From Mycolicibacterium hippocampi (GTDB lineage Bacteria > Actinomycetota > Actinomycetes > Mycobacteriales > Mycobacteriaceae): a stretch of 64,000 nucleotides of DNA. The DNA lies in assembly GCF_010723735.1 (NCBI RefSeq), contig NZ_BLLB01000002.1:992001-1056000 (forward strand). The letters are read 5' to 3'. Below the pieces are notes generated by a model. The model saw only the letters and a program-made list of their open reading frames with translations, was not told where the DNA came from and ran no database searches. Shown one piece after another: positions 17,976-26,999 of this stretch. Numbering within the stretch: the first letter of the stretch is position 1; every line of letters starts with the position of its first letter. The position numbers and the translations under genes were made by a program.

Positions 17976-18172
17976 GGTGATGGTGGCGTGGAGCTATGGG
18001 ACGGTACGGCGATTGCAACGCGTGTCTCGGAGAGGAACGCAAGTGACAACCGCCATCCAACTCCGCTGGCAAAGGGGATAATTAGCGGATGCCGTGGTCA
18101 CCTTGGTGGTACTACCGCAGCGCAGCAGGAGCTAATGGAGGTCGCCAACAAGCGTAAGACTATTTCCGGAGA

Positions 18173-18196
18173 GAGCATCGTCTGAAGTCGATGCTC
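18173..18196. terminator. hairpin between P450 module 2 and repeat R2
   Basis: GAGCATCG and CGATGCTC form a perfect eight-base stem around an eight-base loop, just before R2. It may end the module-2 transcript or act as an attenuator; there is no clear T-run. The rest of the 260-bp gap (17976-18235) shows no gene. Confidence 0.35.
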
Positions 18197-18238
18197 GCGG
18201 GTGTTCGTTTCTGACAACGAGGTTGGTGGAGGTTGATG

Positions 18239-18649
18239 ATGGCGGTATTCAAGGACGAGGACGAGGTCTATGCCTTTTTGGGTGGGATCTTTCGGCGGGG
18301 CCTGGAGAAGGAGGGGCTGGCGGATAAGCTCGTGAATTCGGGTGTGGTGTTGCGGGTGCATTACACCGATCCGGACGCAGTGGTGACGGTGGACATGCCG
18401 AACAAGGTGGTGCAGACGGGAGCGGGCAGTACCGCGGTGCCCAATGTCGAGCTGTTCATGTCGGCGGACACCGGGAACAAGTTCTGGTTGGGGAAGGTGA
18501 ACCTGACGATGGCGATGGCCAAGGGAACGGTGCGCGCGAAGGGTCCGGCGGCGAAGTTGATCAAAATGATCCCGCAGGCCAAGAACCTGTTCCCGGAGTA
18601 CCGGTTGCTGTTGCAGAACGAGAATCGGCAGGACCTCATCGATGTGTGA
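18239..18649 (+). CDS. SCP2 sterol-carrier domain protein, copy 2
   Basis: This 136-residue protein is identical to copy 1 at 10602-11012; the DNA differs by a silent GTG/GTA change at 18247. GGAGG precedes the start at the same distance. It is the only gene in R2 that remains intact as read. The sequence before the gene is related to that before copy 1 but diverged, so the two copies may be expressed differently. Confidence 0.85.
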   Translation: MAVFKDEDEVYAFLGGIFRRGLEKEGLADKLVNSGVVLRVHYTDPDAVVTVDMPNKVVQTGAGSTAVPNVELFMSADTGNKFWLGKVNLTMAMAKGTVRAKGPAAKLIKMIPQAKNLFPEYRLLLQNENRQDLIDV

Positions 18650-18685
18650 CCGGCGCTTCACGGTGGGCTGCAGGACGGGCGTGCG

Positions 18686-20309
18686 ATGAAGAGCACCATG
18701 CAGGATGTTCCGTTGACGGTGGCCGGGATCGTGCGCCATGCCTCGACGATCCATGGTGATCGCTATGTGCTGACCGCGCGGGCCGGACAGATCTCTCGGG
18801 TGTCCTACCGCGAGGTGGGGGAGCGCGCGGCACGGCTGGCGAATGCGTTGCGCGAGATCGGCATTCGTGGAGATGAGCGTGTCGCGACGCTGCAGTGGAG
18901 CAACCAGGAGCATCTGGATGCTTACGCGGCGGTGCCGTCGATGGGCGCGGTGCTGCACACGTTGAATCTGCGGCTGCCGCCGGAACAGCTGACGTGGATC
19001 GCCAATCATGCCGAGGATCGGGTGATCATCGCCGACGGTACGGTGCTGGGCCTGTTGGCGGCGGCGTTGCCGTCGATGACCTCGGTGCGCACGGTGTTGG
19101 TGACCGGCACGGGTGACCTTGCCGCGGTCCAGGGGTGCGGAAAGGACGTCCTTCGTTACGATGATGTAGTGGCCGCCCAGCCGAGCACGTTCGACTGGCC
19201 CGACGTCGACGAGCGGTCGGCCGCCGCGATGTGCTACACCAGCGGTACCACCGGGCACCCGAAGGGTGTTGTCTACAGTCATCGTTCGACGTGGTTGCAC
19301 TCTCAGGCGGCGTGCACCTCGAATGCGTTGGGCGTCGGTCATGACGACACGGTGTTGGCGATCGTTCCGATGTTCCACGCCAACGCGTGGGGGTTGCCGT
19401 ACGCGGCGATGATGGCGGGGGCGCAGCTTCTGCTGCCTGACCGTTTTCTGCAGGCGGGCCTTTGGTGGAGATGATCGAGGCGGTCCGGCCGACGATGGCG
19501 GGCGCTGTTCCGACGATCTGGACCGACGTTCTGCACTATCTGCGCGACAATCCCGGCCACGATGTGAGTTCGCTGAAGTTGGTGGCGTGCGGTGGTTCGG
19601 CGGTTCCGCGGTCGTTGATGACCGCCTATGACGAGCTGGGCGTCCGCATTGTGCAGGCCTGGGGGATGACCGAGACGTCCCCGCTGGCCGCGGTCGCATT
19701 GCCGCGGAACAGCGACACCCCGGAGAGGTCCCTTTACCTGCGCGGAACCCAGGGCCGGGTGGTGGCCGGTGTGCAGGCCCGCATCGTCGACGACGCCGGC
19801 GCCGAGCAGCCCTGGGACGGAAAGTCGGTGGGGGAGATTCAGATCCGCGGCCCGTGGATCACCGGGTCGTATTACGAGCATGACACTTCGGCGGTGTCGC
19901 CGGACGGGTGGTTGCGCACCGGAGACGTCGGGACGATCAGCCCGGATGCGTTCATCACGCTGACCGACCGTTCCAAGGACGTCATCAAGTCCGGGGCGAA
20001 TGGATCTCCTCGGTGGAGCTGGAGAACGAGTTGGCCGCTCACCCTGCGGTGCGCACCGCCACCGTGATCGGGGTTCCCGATGACAAGTGGCAGGAACGGC
20101 CGCTGGCGGTGGTCGTCCTGGCTGCCGACCGCACCGCCACCGCCGCGGAATTGACCGAGTTCCTCCGTCCGCGGGTGGCCAAGTGGTGGCTACCGGAACG
20201 GTGGGCGTTCGTCACCGACATTCCGCTGACCTCCACCGGCAAGTTCGACAAGAAGAAGCTGCGCCGCCAGTACGCCGACGGTGACCTCACCGTCGAGACA
20301 CTGGCGTGA
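18686..20309 (+). pseudogene. acyl-CoA ligase, copy 2, two frameshifts
   Basis: The gene matches the intact ligase at 11049-12677 but loses one G in a four-G run near 19456 (after residue LLPDRFLQAG) and one G in a five-G run near 19994 (after DRSKDVIKSG). As read, the product stops at residue 262, keeping the YTSGTTGHPKG motif but losing the C-terminal half. Apart from these and one in-frame three-base difference (GPG versus AG at about residue 32), the copy is essentially identical. Either these are real inactivating mutations after a recent duplication or homopolymer errors in the assembly; the second seems more likely. Confidence 0.8.
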
Positions 20310-20355
20310 ATCATCAATCCACTGCGACCGAAACATCGACGTTAAGGAGACACAT

Positions 20356-21461
20356 ATGAAGACACGCGCTGCAGTGCTCTGGGGCCTGGGAGAGAAGTGG
20401 GAGGTCGAGGAGGTCGAGTTGGATCCGCCCGGCCCCGATGAGGTGCTGGTCCGGTTGACCGCGACCGGGTTGTGCCATTCAGATGAGCACCTCGTGACCG
20501 GTGATCTGCCCATTCCGCTGCCCGTCGTCGGTGGCCACGAGGGTGCCGGCACCGTGGTCGAAGTGGGTGCGGGTGTCGAGAACGTCGCCGAGGGCGATTC
20601 GGTGATCCTGACGTTCCTGCCGTCGTGTGGGCACTGTTCCTATTGCGCGCGGGGGATGGGCAACATGTGCGACTTGGGTGCGGCGCTCATGATGGGACCC
20701 CAGATCGACGGGACTTACCGTTTCCATGCCCGCGGTGAGGACGTCGGCCAGATGTGCCTGCTGGGCACGTTCTCGGAATACACCGTGGTCCCCAAGGCGT
20801 CTCTGGTCAAAATCGACCAGGGGACACCGCTGGACAAGGCGGCGTTGATCGGGTGTGGTGTGACGACCGGGTACGGGTCGGCGGTGCGCACCGGTGAGGT
20901 GCGTGCCGGGGACACCGTGGTCGTGATCGGCGCTGGCGGCATCGGCATGAATGCGATTCAGGGCGCCCGCATCGCGGGCGCGTTGACCATCGTGGCCGTC
21001 GATCCGGTGGCGTTCAAGCGTGAGCAAGCTGCCGGTTTCGGTGCGACGCATGCCGTTGCCACCATCGATGAGGCCTGGTCACTGATCAGCGACATCACCC
21101 GCGGCAAGCTCGCTGATGTGTGCGTGTTGACCACCGATGTCGCCGAGCGGTCCTACATCGGCGAGGCGCTGTCATTGGTCGGTAAACGCGGCCGTGTGGT
21201 CGTTACCGCGATCGGGCACCCGAAGAGACCTCGATGTCGGGTTCACTGCTGGAGTTGACGCTCTATGAAAAGCAGATCCGCGGCGCGCTGTACGGCTCGT
21301 CGAACGCCGCCCACGACATCCCGCGGCTCGTCGAACTCTACAACTCCGGACAACTCAAACTCGACGAGCTGATCACCCGTGAGTACACCCTCGATCAGAT
21401 CAACGAGGGCTACGCCGACATGCGATCAGGCCGCAACATCCGAGGACTCATCCGCTTCTGA
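20356..21461 (+). pseudogene. zinc alcohol dehydrogenase, copy 2, one frameshift
   Basis: Identical to the dehydrogenase at 12724-13830 except for loss of one C in the run CCCC near 21220 (after AIGHP). The frame changes before the C-terminal about 75 residues, so the product as read ends early with an unrelated tail. All zinc ligands and the GAGGIG motif are retained in the readable part. As with the ligase copy, the lesion is a homopolymer contraction and may be a sequencing artefact. Confidence 0.8.
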
Positions 21462-21732
21462 CAGAGCACCCAAAGCAGGGAAGCGCAAAACGGCACCAAG
21501 CGAGCTCAGTACAACGATGGCGATGCTGCGGGTCAGGGGCTCTCACCGTTGACGCTTCGATGCGGGATAGCGATCGAAAGCAATGTGTCCCATAGTCATA
21601 GGCGGTCGAGCTGCGCGGGTGAGATTGGCTGCGGTCGACCAGTTCTGGCACCTACCGCCAGCCGCGACGCCTTGATGGAACGTAGCTTTCGATGAGTCTT
21701 AACAGTGCTATTGGATAAGAGAGGAGGCGGCG

Positions 21733-22833
21733 ATGACGAGGATTCAAATTCCCTATCCCCATAGGAAGGGAGGGCACTGTGGTTCCGGTGCGCTGCGTGA
21801 CCTTACTGAATGGGCCCAACTAGGATGGGGGACAGAAGCACTCAGTGAAGGATTGGTATTCACCCTCGGCGGAGCCTTGGACTTCTCGTACGTCCGCTCT
21901 ACGCAGTTGTTTCCCCAGATATACCTGGTAGGACGAGGAAGCGAGCTGGAACAAAATTACCTCTCCCGGGTTGGGGCAAACTTCGTCGTGCGATCGACCG
22001 ATGACCCAGACGTGGGATGGTCATTTGTGACCGACGAAGTCGACAAGGGCCGACCTGTCATGGTGTGGGCTGACATCGGCGAACTTCCTTACCTGCGCGT
22101 CCGATTGCACATGAGCCGTCACGACATCGTCATCACCGGATACGATGACGAAAAACGGGTTGCCTATGTAGTCGATAATGACCGTGAGACCACCCAAACG
22201 GTGGCCTATGACGATCTGCGCCGGGCGCGGTCCTCGGTAGGGTTTCCTATGCCTACCCGGCACACCACATATCACGTCGACTGGCCGGAGCGAGTGCCCG
22301 ACCTTAAGCTGATTGCAGCCACTGCTCTAGCCGCGAGCGCAGCGCTCATGCGTGGCGGTGCCGTAAGTGCGCCGCTACTGCGCATCGAGGAAGCTGAAGT
22401 CGAGTCTTCCGGTTTGAAGGGTGTGCAGGACTTCGCCGATGACGTACGGTATTGGCCGACGCTGTTCGACGACGATGCCCTGGCCGCGGCATTGTTCGGT
22501 CTCGGGGCGTTCATCGAGAAAGCCGGTACCGGTGGCGGGCTCTTTCGTATGCTGCAGGCACAAGGTTGCCAGGACATCTCCGATCTCCTAGATGACGCCG
22601 CCGCAGCCGAAGCGGCGGCCGCGGCACTACACGCTTCCCAAGCGTGGTCTGAGCTTGCGGCCGCCGCCACGGATGCCGATACATCGCTACGGAGTCGTAG
22701 TCAAGCTGCGGCCACAATCGCTGCGACGATCCCGGACGCCGAAACGCGCCTCGTCGAAGCCCTCGAAACGGCCAGTCGATCCGTTGGCACTGTCGATACC
22801 CGCATCGAGGCTCATCTGAAAGGCTCTTTGTGA
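21733..22833 (+). CDS. BtrH-like N-terminal domain protein (papain-fold acyltransferase/peptidase) with DUF4872-like C-terminus
   Basis: A 366-residue protein whose N-terminal about 140 residues resemble the BtrH N-terminal domain: GGHCGSGALRDLTEW with candidate nucleophile C16, the GLVFTLGGALDFSY segment, and RHDIVITGYDDE with candidate H130. BtrH itself transfers an acyl group from an acyl carrier protein in butirosin synthesis; related domains have a cysteine-protease-like fold. The C-terminal half is helical and alanine-rich and matches the DUF4872 type in layout. A strong GAGGAG precedes ATG 21733. The stop overlaps the GTG of the next gene. Codons end in A/T more often than in neighbours, hinting at transfer. 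The 270-bp gap before it shows no gene. Confidence 0.72.
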   Translation: MTRIQIPYPHRKGGHCGSGALRDLTEWAQLGWGTEALSEGLVFTLGGALDFSYVRSTQLFPQIYLVGRGSELEQNYLSRVGANFVVRSTDDPDVGWSFVTDEVDKGRPVMVWADIGELPYLRVRLHMSRHDIVITGYDDEKRVAYVVDNDRETTQTVAYDDLRRARSSVGFPMPTRHTTYHVDWPERVPDLKLIAATALAASAALMRGGAVSAPLLRIEEAEVESSGLKGVQDFADDVRYWPTLFDDDALAAALFGLGAFIEKAGTGGGLFRMLQAQGCQDISDLLDDAAAAEAAAAALHASQAWSELAAAATDADTSLRSRSQAAATIAATIPDAETRLVEALETASRSVGTVDTRIEAHLKGSL

Positions 22834-23498
22834 GTGACACTTCAAGCGAATCGAGTTTCCTCGAGACAACTGGTTTCCTCGATTGGCAGCATGACGATGT
22901 ACAGCGCTTCACCGAGAACGCCGTCGGTGACGTGCGTGACCCTGTGCAGAAGGCGAGATTGATCTTCACCGCTGTTCGGGACAGGATTTGGTATGACCCA
23001 TATAGCACCGACGACGACCCCGAGCATTATCGGGCTAGCTATGTAGCGACAGCGTCGAGGGCGTATTGCGTACCGAAGGCGGTGCTGCTCACCGCGGCAG
23101 CTCGTGCCGCAGGCATTCCCGCCCGGCTCGGATTCGCGGATGTGCGCAATCATCTGCAGACCGCCACATTGCGTGCCCGGATGGGAGGCACAGACGTGTT
23201 CGTCTACCACGGATATAGCGAATTACAACTCAACGACCGCTGGCTGAAGGCTACGCCGGCGTTCAACGCCGAGCTCTGCGCGCGATTCGGTGTACCTCCG
23301 ATCGACTTCGACGGCCACACCGATGCGCTTCTGCATGCGTACGACGGTGGGGGAAGCCAACACATGGAGTATCTCAACGACCGCGGTTGGTACCACGATC
23401 TTCCCTTCACCGATATCGTTACAGAGTTGCATCACCGGTACGGCCCGCTCATGGCTGGCGCCGAAGCCGAGCGTGACGCCTTCTCCCGGGGGTTGTGA
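22830..23498 (+). CDS. transglutaminase-like domain protein
   Basis: A 222-residue protein of the transglutaminase/arylamine-acetyltransferase-like cysteine-enzyme superfamily. The core has AYCVPKAVLLTAAARAAGIPAR with candidate nucleophile C80, the histidine strand VYHGYSELQLNDRWLKATP with H127, and an acidic partner nearby. Bacterial relatives act as proteases, amidases or transferases. GTG 22830 overlaps the stop of the BtrH-like gene (GTGA), so the two proteins are translationally coupled and probably work together. No signal peptide is visible. Function is not known; the next 249 bases hold no gene. Confidence 0.75.
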   Translation: MSDTSSESSFLETTGFLDWQHDDVQRFTENAVGDVRDPVQKARLIFTAVRDRIWYDPYSTDDDPEHYRASYVATASRAYCVPKAVLLTAAARAAGIPARLGFADVRNHLQTATLRARMGGTDVFVYHGYSELQLNDRWLKATPAFNAELCARFGVPPIDFDGHTDALLHAYDGGGSQHMEYLNDRGWYHDLPFTDIVTELHHRYGPLMAGAEAERDAFSRGL

Positions 23499-23747
23499 GG
23501 TGTTGCGGACTGTGTGCCGGCACAACTGTGATCGCGATCTGGTCGGCTATGATTTCCTTTGCATTCGGCGGGGTTACGGGCAGGACTAAATGGCCGACAG
23601 TGACCGAACTGGAAGGTGTGCCGCAGCGATGATCTCGGCGGGCTAGCGAGTCTTTACGTATGTCTTCCGGCGATCAGCGCTGACGCCGGCGCAATTCGTC
23701 AGTCGCGGGGTGAACTATGCACTGCGTGGTCCTATTAGGAGGGTTTC

Positions 23748-24305
23748 GTGATCGACGAGCAAGCGGAAGAAGATTCGGCCATCGCGTGGTGGCAGACCTT
23801 TCAGAATCGTGCTGTCGCCGCCGACGGCGACTACCTCGATGCGCACCATCCGTGGTGCCTTGGTTGCGGCACAGACAATCCGCACGGTCATCGCCTGCGA
23901 GCGCGTCGGCGTGGCGACGGGGTGAGTGCCAGGCATATCTTCGACGGCCGACATCGCGGCGCACCCGGTATCGCACATGGCGGCGCAGTCATGACCGTTC
24001 TCGACGACATGGTGGGCATGTTGCTCTACGTCGTCGGTGAGATGGCCGTTACCCGTAAGCTCGACACCGAGTTCTACGCGCCGGTGTTACTGGGGGTTCC
24101 CTACGAGGTCAGCGCGGAGCTCGTGTCCAGGACCGGCCGGAAACTAGAAGTCCGGACAGAATTACGCGAGGAAACCACCGGTCAGCTAGTCGCGTCCGCG
24201 TCTGGGTTATTCGTCGTCGTCACGCTGGCGCACTTCACCAGCTCCATGCAGAAGGCGTCTTCGACACGCTGCATTGTGGGATCGCCCCGGGAGGGAAGAT
24301 GCTGA
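23748..24305 (+). CDS. PaaI-type hot-dog thioesterase family protein
   Basis: A 185-residue hot-dog fold protein. HHPWCLGCGTDNPHG near residue 35 and the helix motif GAPGIAHGGAVMTVLDDMVG are typical of PaaI/YbgC-like acyl-CoA thioesterases in actinobacteria. It would hydrolyse acyl-CoA thioesters. AGGAGG stands shortly before GTG 23748. The last about 30 residues do not resemble the family and may be a run-on tail caused by a lost stop or small indel. It follows the BtrH-like pair by 249 bases on the same strand. Confidence 0.75.
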   Translation: MIDEQAEEDSAIAWWQTFQNRAVAADGDYLDAHHPWCLGCGTDNPHGHRLRARRRGDGVSARHIFDGRHRGAPGIAHGGAVMTVLDDMVGMLLYVVGEMAVTRKLDTEFYAPVLLGVPYEVSAELVSRTGRKLEVRTELREETTGQLVASASGLFVVVTLAHFTSSMQKASSTRCIVGSPREGRC

Positions 24306-24483
24306 GCACCAGCTTTGAAGGTGCCGCACGCCTGGCGATGCGCGACCCACGTCCATTGCCCCGCTCGGCGCGGTCACCATCAACGCACTCATGTACCTGT
24401 TCACCGAGAATTACCTCGACGAGACGGTGTCCAATCAGCGCCGTCATGTTCGACGGCCTTCGCCCGCGTTCAGGAGACGAGAT

Positions 24484-25542
24484 ATGAGCACCTACGGCCT
24501 GTCGGTTCTCGGCGCGGACCTGCAGTCCATCGCCCAAATCGCCCAAGCCGCCGACGCGGCCGGATTCGACGCGGTGTGGGCCTCGGAGTTCTACAACCGC
24601 TCCGGGTCGATCTCGATGGCCGCGATGGCGAACTGCACGGAGAACTGCCGGATCGGGTCCTCCATTCTCTACGGCGTCGGCCGAAGCCCCCTGGTGCTGG
24701 CCACCGAGGCGCGCGACCTCGACGAACTCTCCGACGGACGACTGGTGCTCGGCATCGGCAACGGGACCAAACGGATGATGAGCGACTGGCACGGCGTGCC
24801 CGACGCCTCCGCACCTGCGCTGCGGATGGAGGAACTCGTCATATTGCTGCGCCGCATCTGGAACCTGCACGAAGGTCCGGTCCATCACGAGGGTCGCTTC
24901 TACACGATGAACCTCATTCCAACCGGCGACATGCAGCCCCCGAGTCGGCCGATCCCGATCATCACCGCCGGTGTCCGACCCCGGATGTGCGAGACCGCAG
25001 GCAGGGTGGCTGACGGCCTCGCGGGGCACCCGCTGTTCACCACCACCTACGTCCAGGAGATCGTCCGTCCCGCCGTCGCCAAGGGCGCGGCGCACGCCGA
25101 CCGTGACCCCAGCGAGGTCGAAATCGTATCCATGGTCATGTGCTCCATCCACGAGAATGCCGAAGTCGCCAGGCGCGAACTGGCGCAACAGATCGCGTTC
25201 TACTCCGCGGTCAAGTCCTACGAGTTGGTGCTCGACGTGAACGGCTTCACCACCGAGGGACGAGCCATTCGGGATGCATTCACCCGACGCGATTTCCCGG
25301 CGATGTTCGCCGCGGTGTCCGATAAGATGATCGACACCATGGGCGTCGCAGGGACGGCACACCAAGTCCGTGAACAACTAAGACGCTACGAAGGCGTCCT
25401 CGACCACATCATGCTGTACGCACCGTCGGTCGGCATTGCCCCGGAACGCGTGCAGCAAAATCTCGACAGCATCATCCGAGAATGCTCGCCGGCTTCGATG
25501 TCGCCAGGGCCGTCCAGCCGTTCTGCCCACAGCGACACCTGA
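24484..25542 (+). CDS. LLM-class F420-dependent-type oxidoreductase
   Basis: A 352-residue luciferase-like monooxygenase family protein, a TIM barrel using F420 or FMN. Signature pieces are GFDAVWASEFYNRSGSI, the RIGSSILYGVGRSP strand, LVLGIGNGTKRMMSDWHG and PIPIITAGVRPRMCETAG. AGGAG lies just before ATG 24484; an open frame upstream to 24391 has no family support. The C-terminal tail (PGPSSRSAHSDT) ends in a small tandem repeat. It may act in lipid or xenobiotic oxidation with the other flavoenzymes of this region; the substrate is unknown. The 178 bases before it hold no recognisable gene. Confidence 0.85.
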   Translation: MSTYGLSVLGADLQSIAQIAQAADAAGFDAVWASEFYNRSGSISMAAMANCTENCRIGSSILYGVGRSPLVLATEARDLDELSDGRLVLGIGNGTKRMMSDWHGVPDASAPALRMEELVILLRRIWNLHEGPVHHEGRFYTMNLIPTGDMQPPSRPIPIITAGVRPRMCETAGRVADGLAGHPLFTTTYVQEIVRPAVAKGAAHADRDPSEVEIVSMVMCSIHENAEVARRELAQQIAFYSAVKSYELVLDVNGFTTEGRAIRDAFTRRDFPAMFAAVSDKMIDTMGVAGTAHQVREQLRRYEGVLDHIMLYAPSVGIAPERVQQNLDSIIRECSPASMSPGPSSRSAHSDT

Positions 25543-25575
25543 TTTCACTCGCTGCGCTGATTTCACTCGCTGCGC
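25540..25575. repeat. 18-bp unit repeated twice in tandem
   Basis: TGATTTCACTCGCTGCGC occurs twice head to tail, starting at the stop codon of the flavin oxidoreductase. A further TGA follows. It looks like replication slippage. Confidence 0.85.
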
Positions 25576-25809
25576 TGATGTCGCCCCTTCGGTGAATTCA
25601 CGCATGCGGCCGCGTCCGCCGGTGCCACATCGAGGAGGGCGGCTGCACAAGCAGGACGCTGTGTCTGGCGACCCTCACGCTGTCGATCCGTGCGTGCCCA
25701 CCTATGGCTGCGTGGTGTGGTTGACGATGTTGGCGTCGTCGTCGAGAAGCTGAGGTGCAACCCTCCATCGTCTCCGGACCAGGCCTCCGTGCACACCGCG
25801 CCGGCAGGG
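25576..25809. other. intergenic stretch without recognisable gene
   Basis: The gap from the oxidoreductase to the istA remnant (25543-25878) is 336 bases. This part shows no supported gene, RNA or repeat. A short stretch near 25700-25790 reads vaguely like transposase N-terminal sequence on the plus strand, but not convincingly. Confidence 0.4.
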
Positions 25810-26114
25810 TGTTGACGACGGTTGAGAATCCGGCCAGTCGCGACGGTTGAAAAGTAGGCCACCCAATCAGATGGATGGGTGATCTCCTTGGAAGACTGGG
25901 CCTTGATCCGGCATCTTCACCGCAGCGAGGGTTTGTCGCAGCGGGCCATCGCACGGCAGCTTGGTATCGCGCGGGACACGGTGGCCAGTGCGCTGGCCGC
26001 CGAAGGTCCGCCGAAGTACGAGTGAGCCTCGGCGCCGTCGGCAATCAACGAGGTGGAGCCGCGCATCCGCGCGCTGTTGACGGCCTATCCGCAGATGCCG
26101 GCGGCGGTGGCGAG
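25810..26114 (+). mobile_element. left end of a truncated IS21-family element
   Basis: TGTTGACGACGGTTGAGAA and a second GCGACGGTTGAAAA (about 25838) look like the repeated terminal transposase-binding sites of IS21 elements, followed at once by an istA start. Similarity to istA ends abruptly at about 26114, where a different element appears to begin. Confidence 0.65.
25879..26114 (+). pseudogene. IS21 transposase IstA, N-terminal remnant
   Basis: GTG 25879 begins ISLEDWALIRHLHRSEGLSQ, then RAIARQLGIARDTVASALA and EGPPKYE, the standard IstA DNA-binding N-terminus. A TGA at 26023 interrupts the frame. The following ASAPSAINEVEPRIRALL and TAYPQMPAAVA are again IstA-like in the same frame. The rest of the gene, including the DDE catalytic core, is missing. 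It is a dead fragment. Confidence 0.8.
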
Positions 26115-26313
26115 TGTTGACCGTCTCTCGGGATGACGACCACGGGGTGTTGTGCCGTCGTTGATCCTGCCGATGTGGTGGTCGGCGTTGGGGTGGGTTT
26201 GATCTTGGTGGTCTGCACCGTCAGTGTGTCGATGAACTGATGGGTGCACGGCGCCCCCGCTGATTTCTTGGCCGAGACGTTCCGCGACGCCGTGCGTAGT
26301 GCGAAAGGCACTG

Positions 26314-26959
26314 ATGGTCACGGTAGAGGTCGATTCCGAGCGCGTCGAGTCCCGGTTGGCTGCTGGGGAGGTGTCGTGCCCGTCATGCCCGGACGGGGTG
26401 TTGGTGCGGTGGGGTTTCGCCCGTTCTCGCCAGGTGGTTGGGTCGGCCGCGCCGGTGCGGCCGCGGCGGTCTCGGTGCCGCACGTGTTTGGTGACCCATG
26501 TGTTGCTGCCGGTGACGTTGCTGCTGCGCAGGGCCTATGTCGCGGAGCTGATCTGGGCGGCGGTGGTGGCGAAGGCGGCCGATGGGGGGCACCGCCGGAT
26601 CGCGGCGCGGTTGGGGATTCCCGGATCGACGGTCCGCGGCTGGCTGCGAGTGATCACCGGGCGCGCGCAGGTGGTGCGGCACTGGTTCCTCTCGGTCGCG
26701 GTCGCTGCGGGGGTAGACGTGTCGATACCGACGTCGACCGGGTCGGGATGCGGGGACGTTGTCGCCGCGGTCGGCGCTGCGCGGGCCGCGATCGGGGCGC
26801 GTTTCGGTGACCGGTGCGGTGACGTCGGCGCGGGTGGCTGCCGCGTGCAGCGGTGCCCGGCTGCTGTCACCGGGTTGGCCGCCGGCGCCGAAACCGGCCG
26901 GTGCAACACCAGTTGACCCTGACATCAGCGGTGTGGATGGGTCATCGTCGCGGGGATGA
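26314..26959 (+). pseudogene. DUF6431 domain protein of the IS21-like element, frameshifted
   Basis: The product has a zinc-ribbon-like pair CPSCPDGVLVRWGF and RCRTCLVTHVLLP, then a helix-turn-helix (HRRIAARLGIPGSTVRGWL). This layout is the DUF6431 type found beside integrase-like transposases in actinobacteria; it probably binds DNA during transposition. The plausible C-terminus (VTGAVTSARVAAACSGARLL) lies in another frame, so a frameshift near 26810 is likely. As read the first frame ends at 26916. The ATG at 26314 was taken as start; a GTG at 26299 is possible. Confidence 0.6.
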
Positions 26960-26999
26960 CTGCGCGGCAAACGGTTTGGGTGGCATCACCGAGACAGGA

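Larger units (their letters stand above)
18212..21461 (+). repeat. 3.25-kb direct repeat, copy R2
   Basis: Second copy of R1 (10575-13830), six bases shorter. One three-base indel lies early in the ligase, near 18781, and keeps the frame. Three single-base contractions, in G or C runs near 19456, 19994 and 21220, break the ligase twice and the dehydrogenase once. The two copies flank the AraC gene and P450 module 2. Confidence 0.95.

Noticed and set aside
18102..18182. Short frame ending VANKRKTISGESIV before repeat R2.
   Set aside because: No family or conserved context; it ends inside a hairpin and is too short to support.
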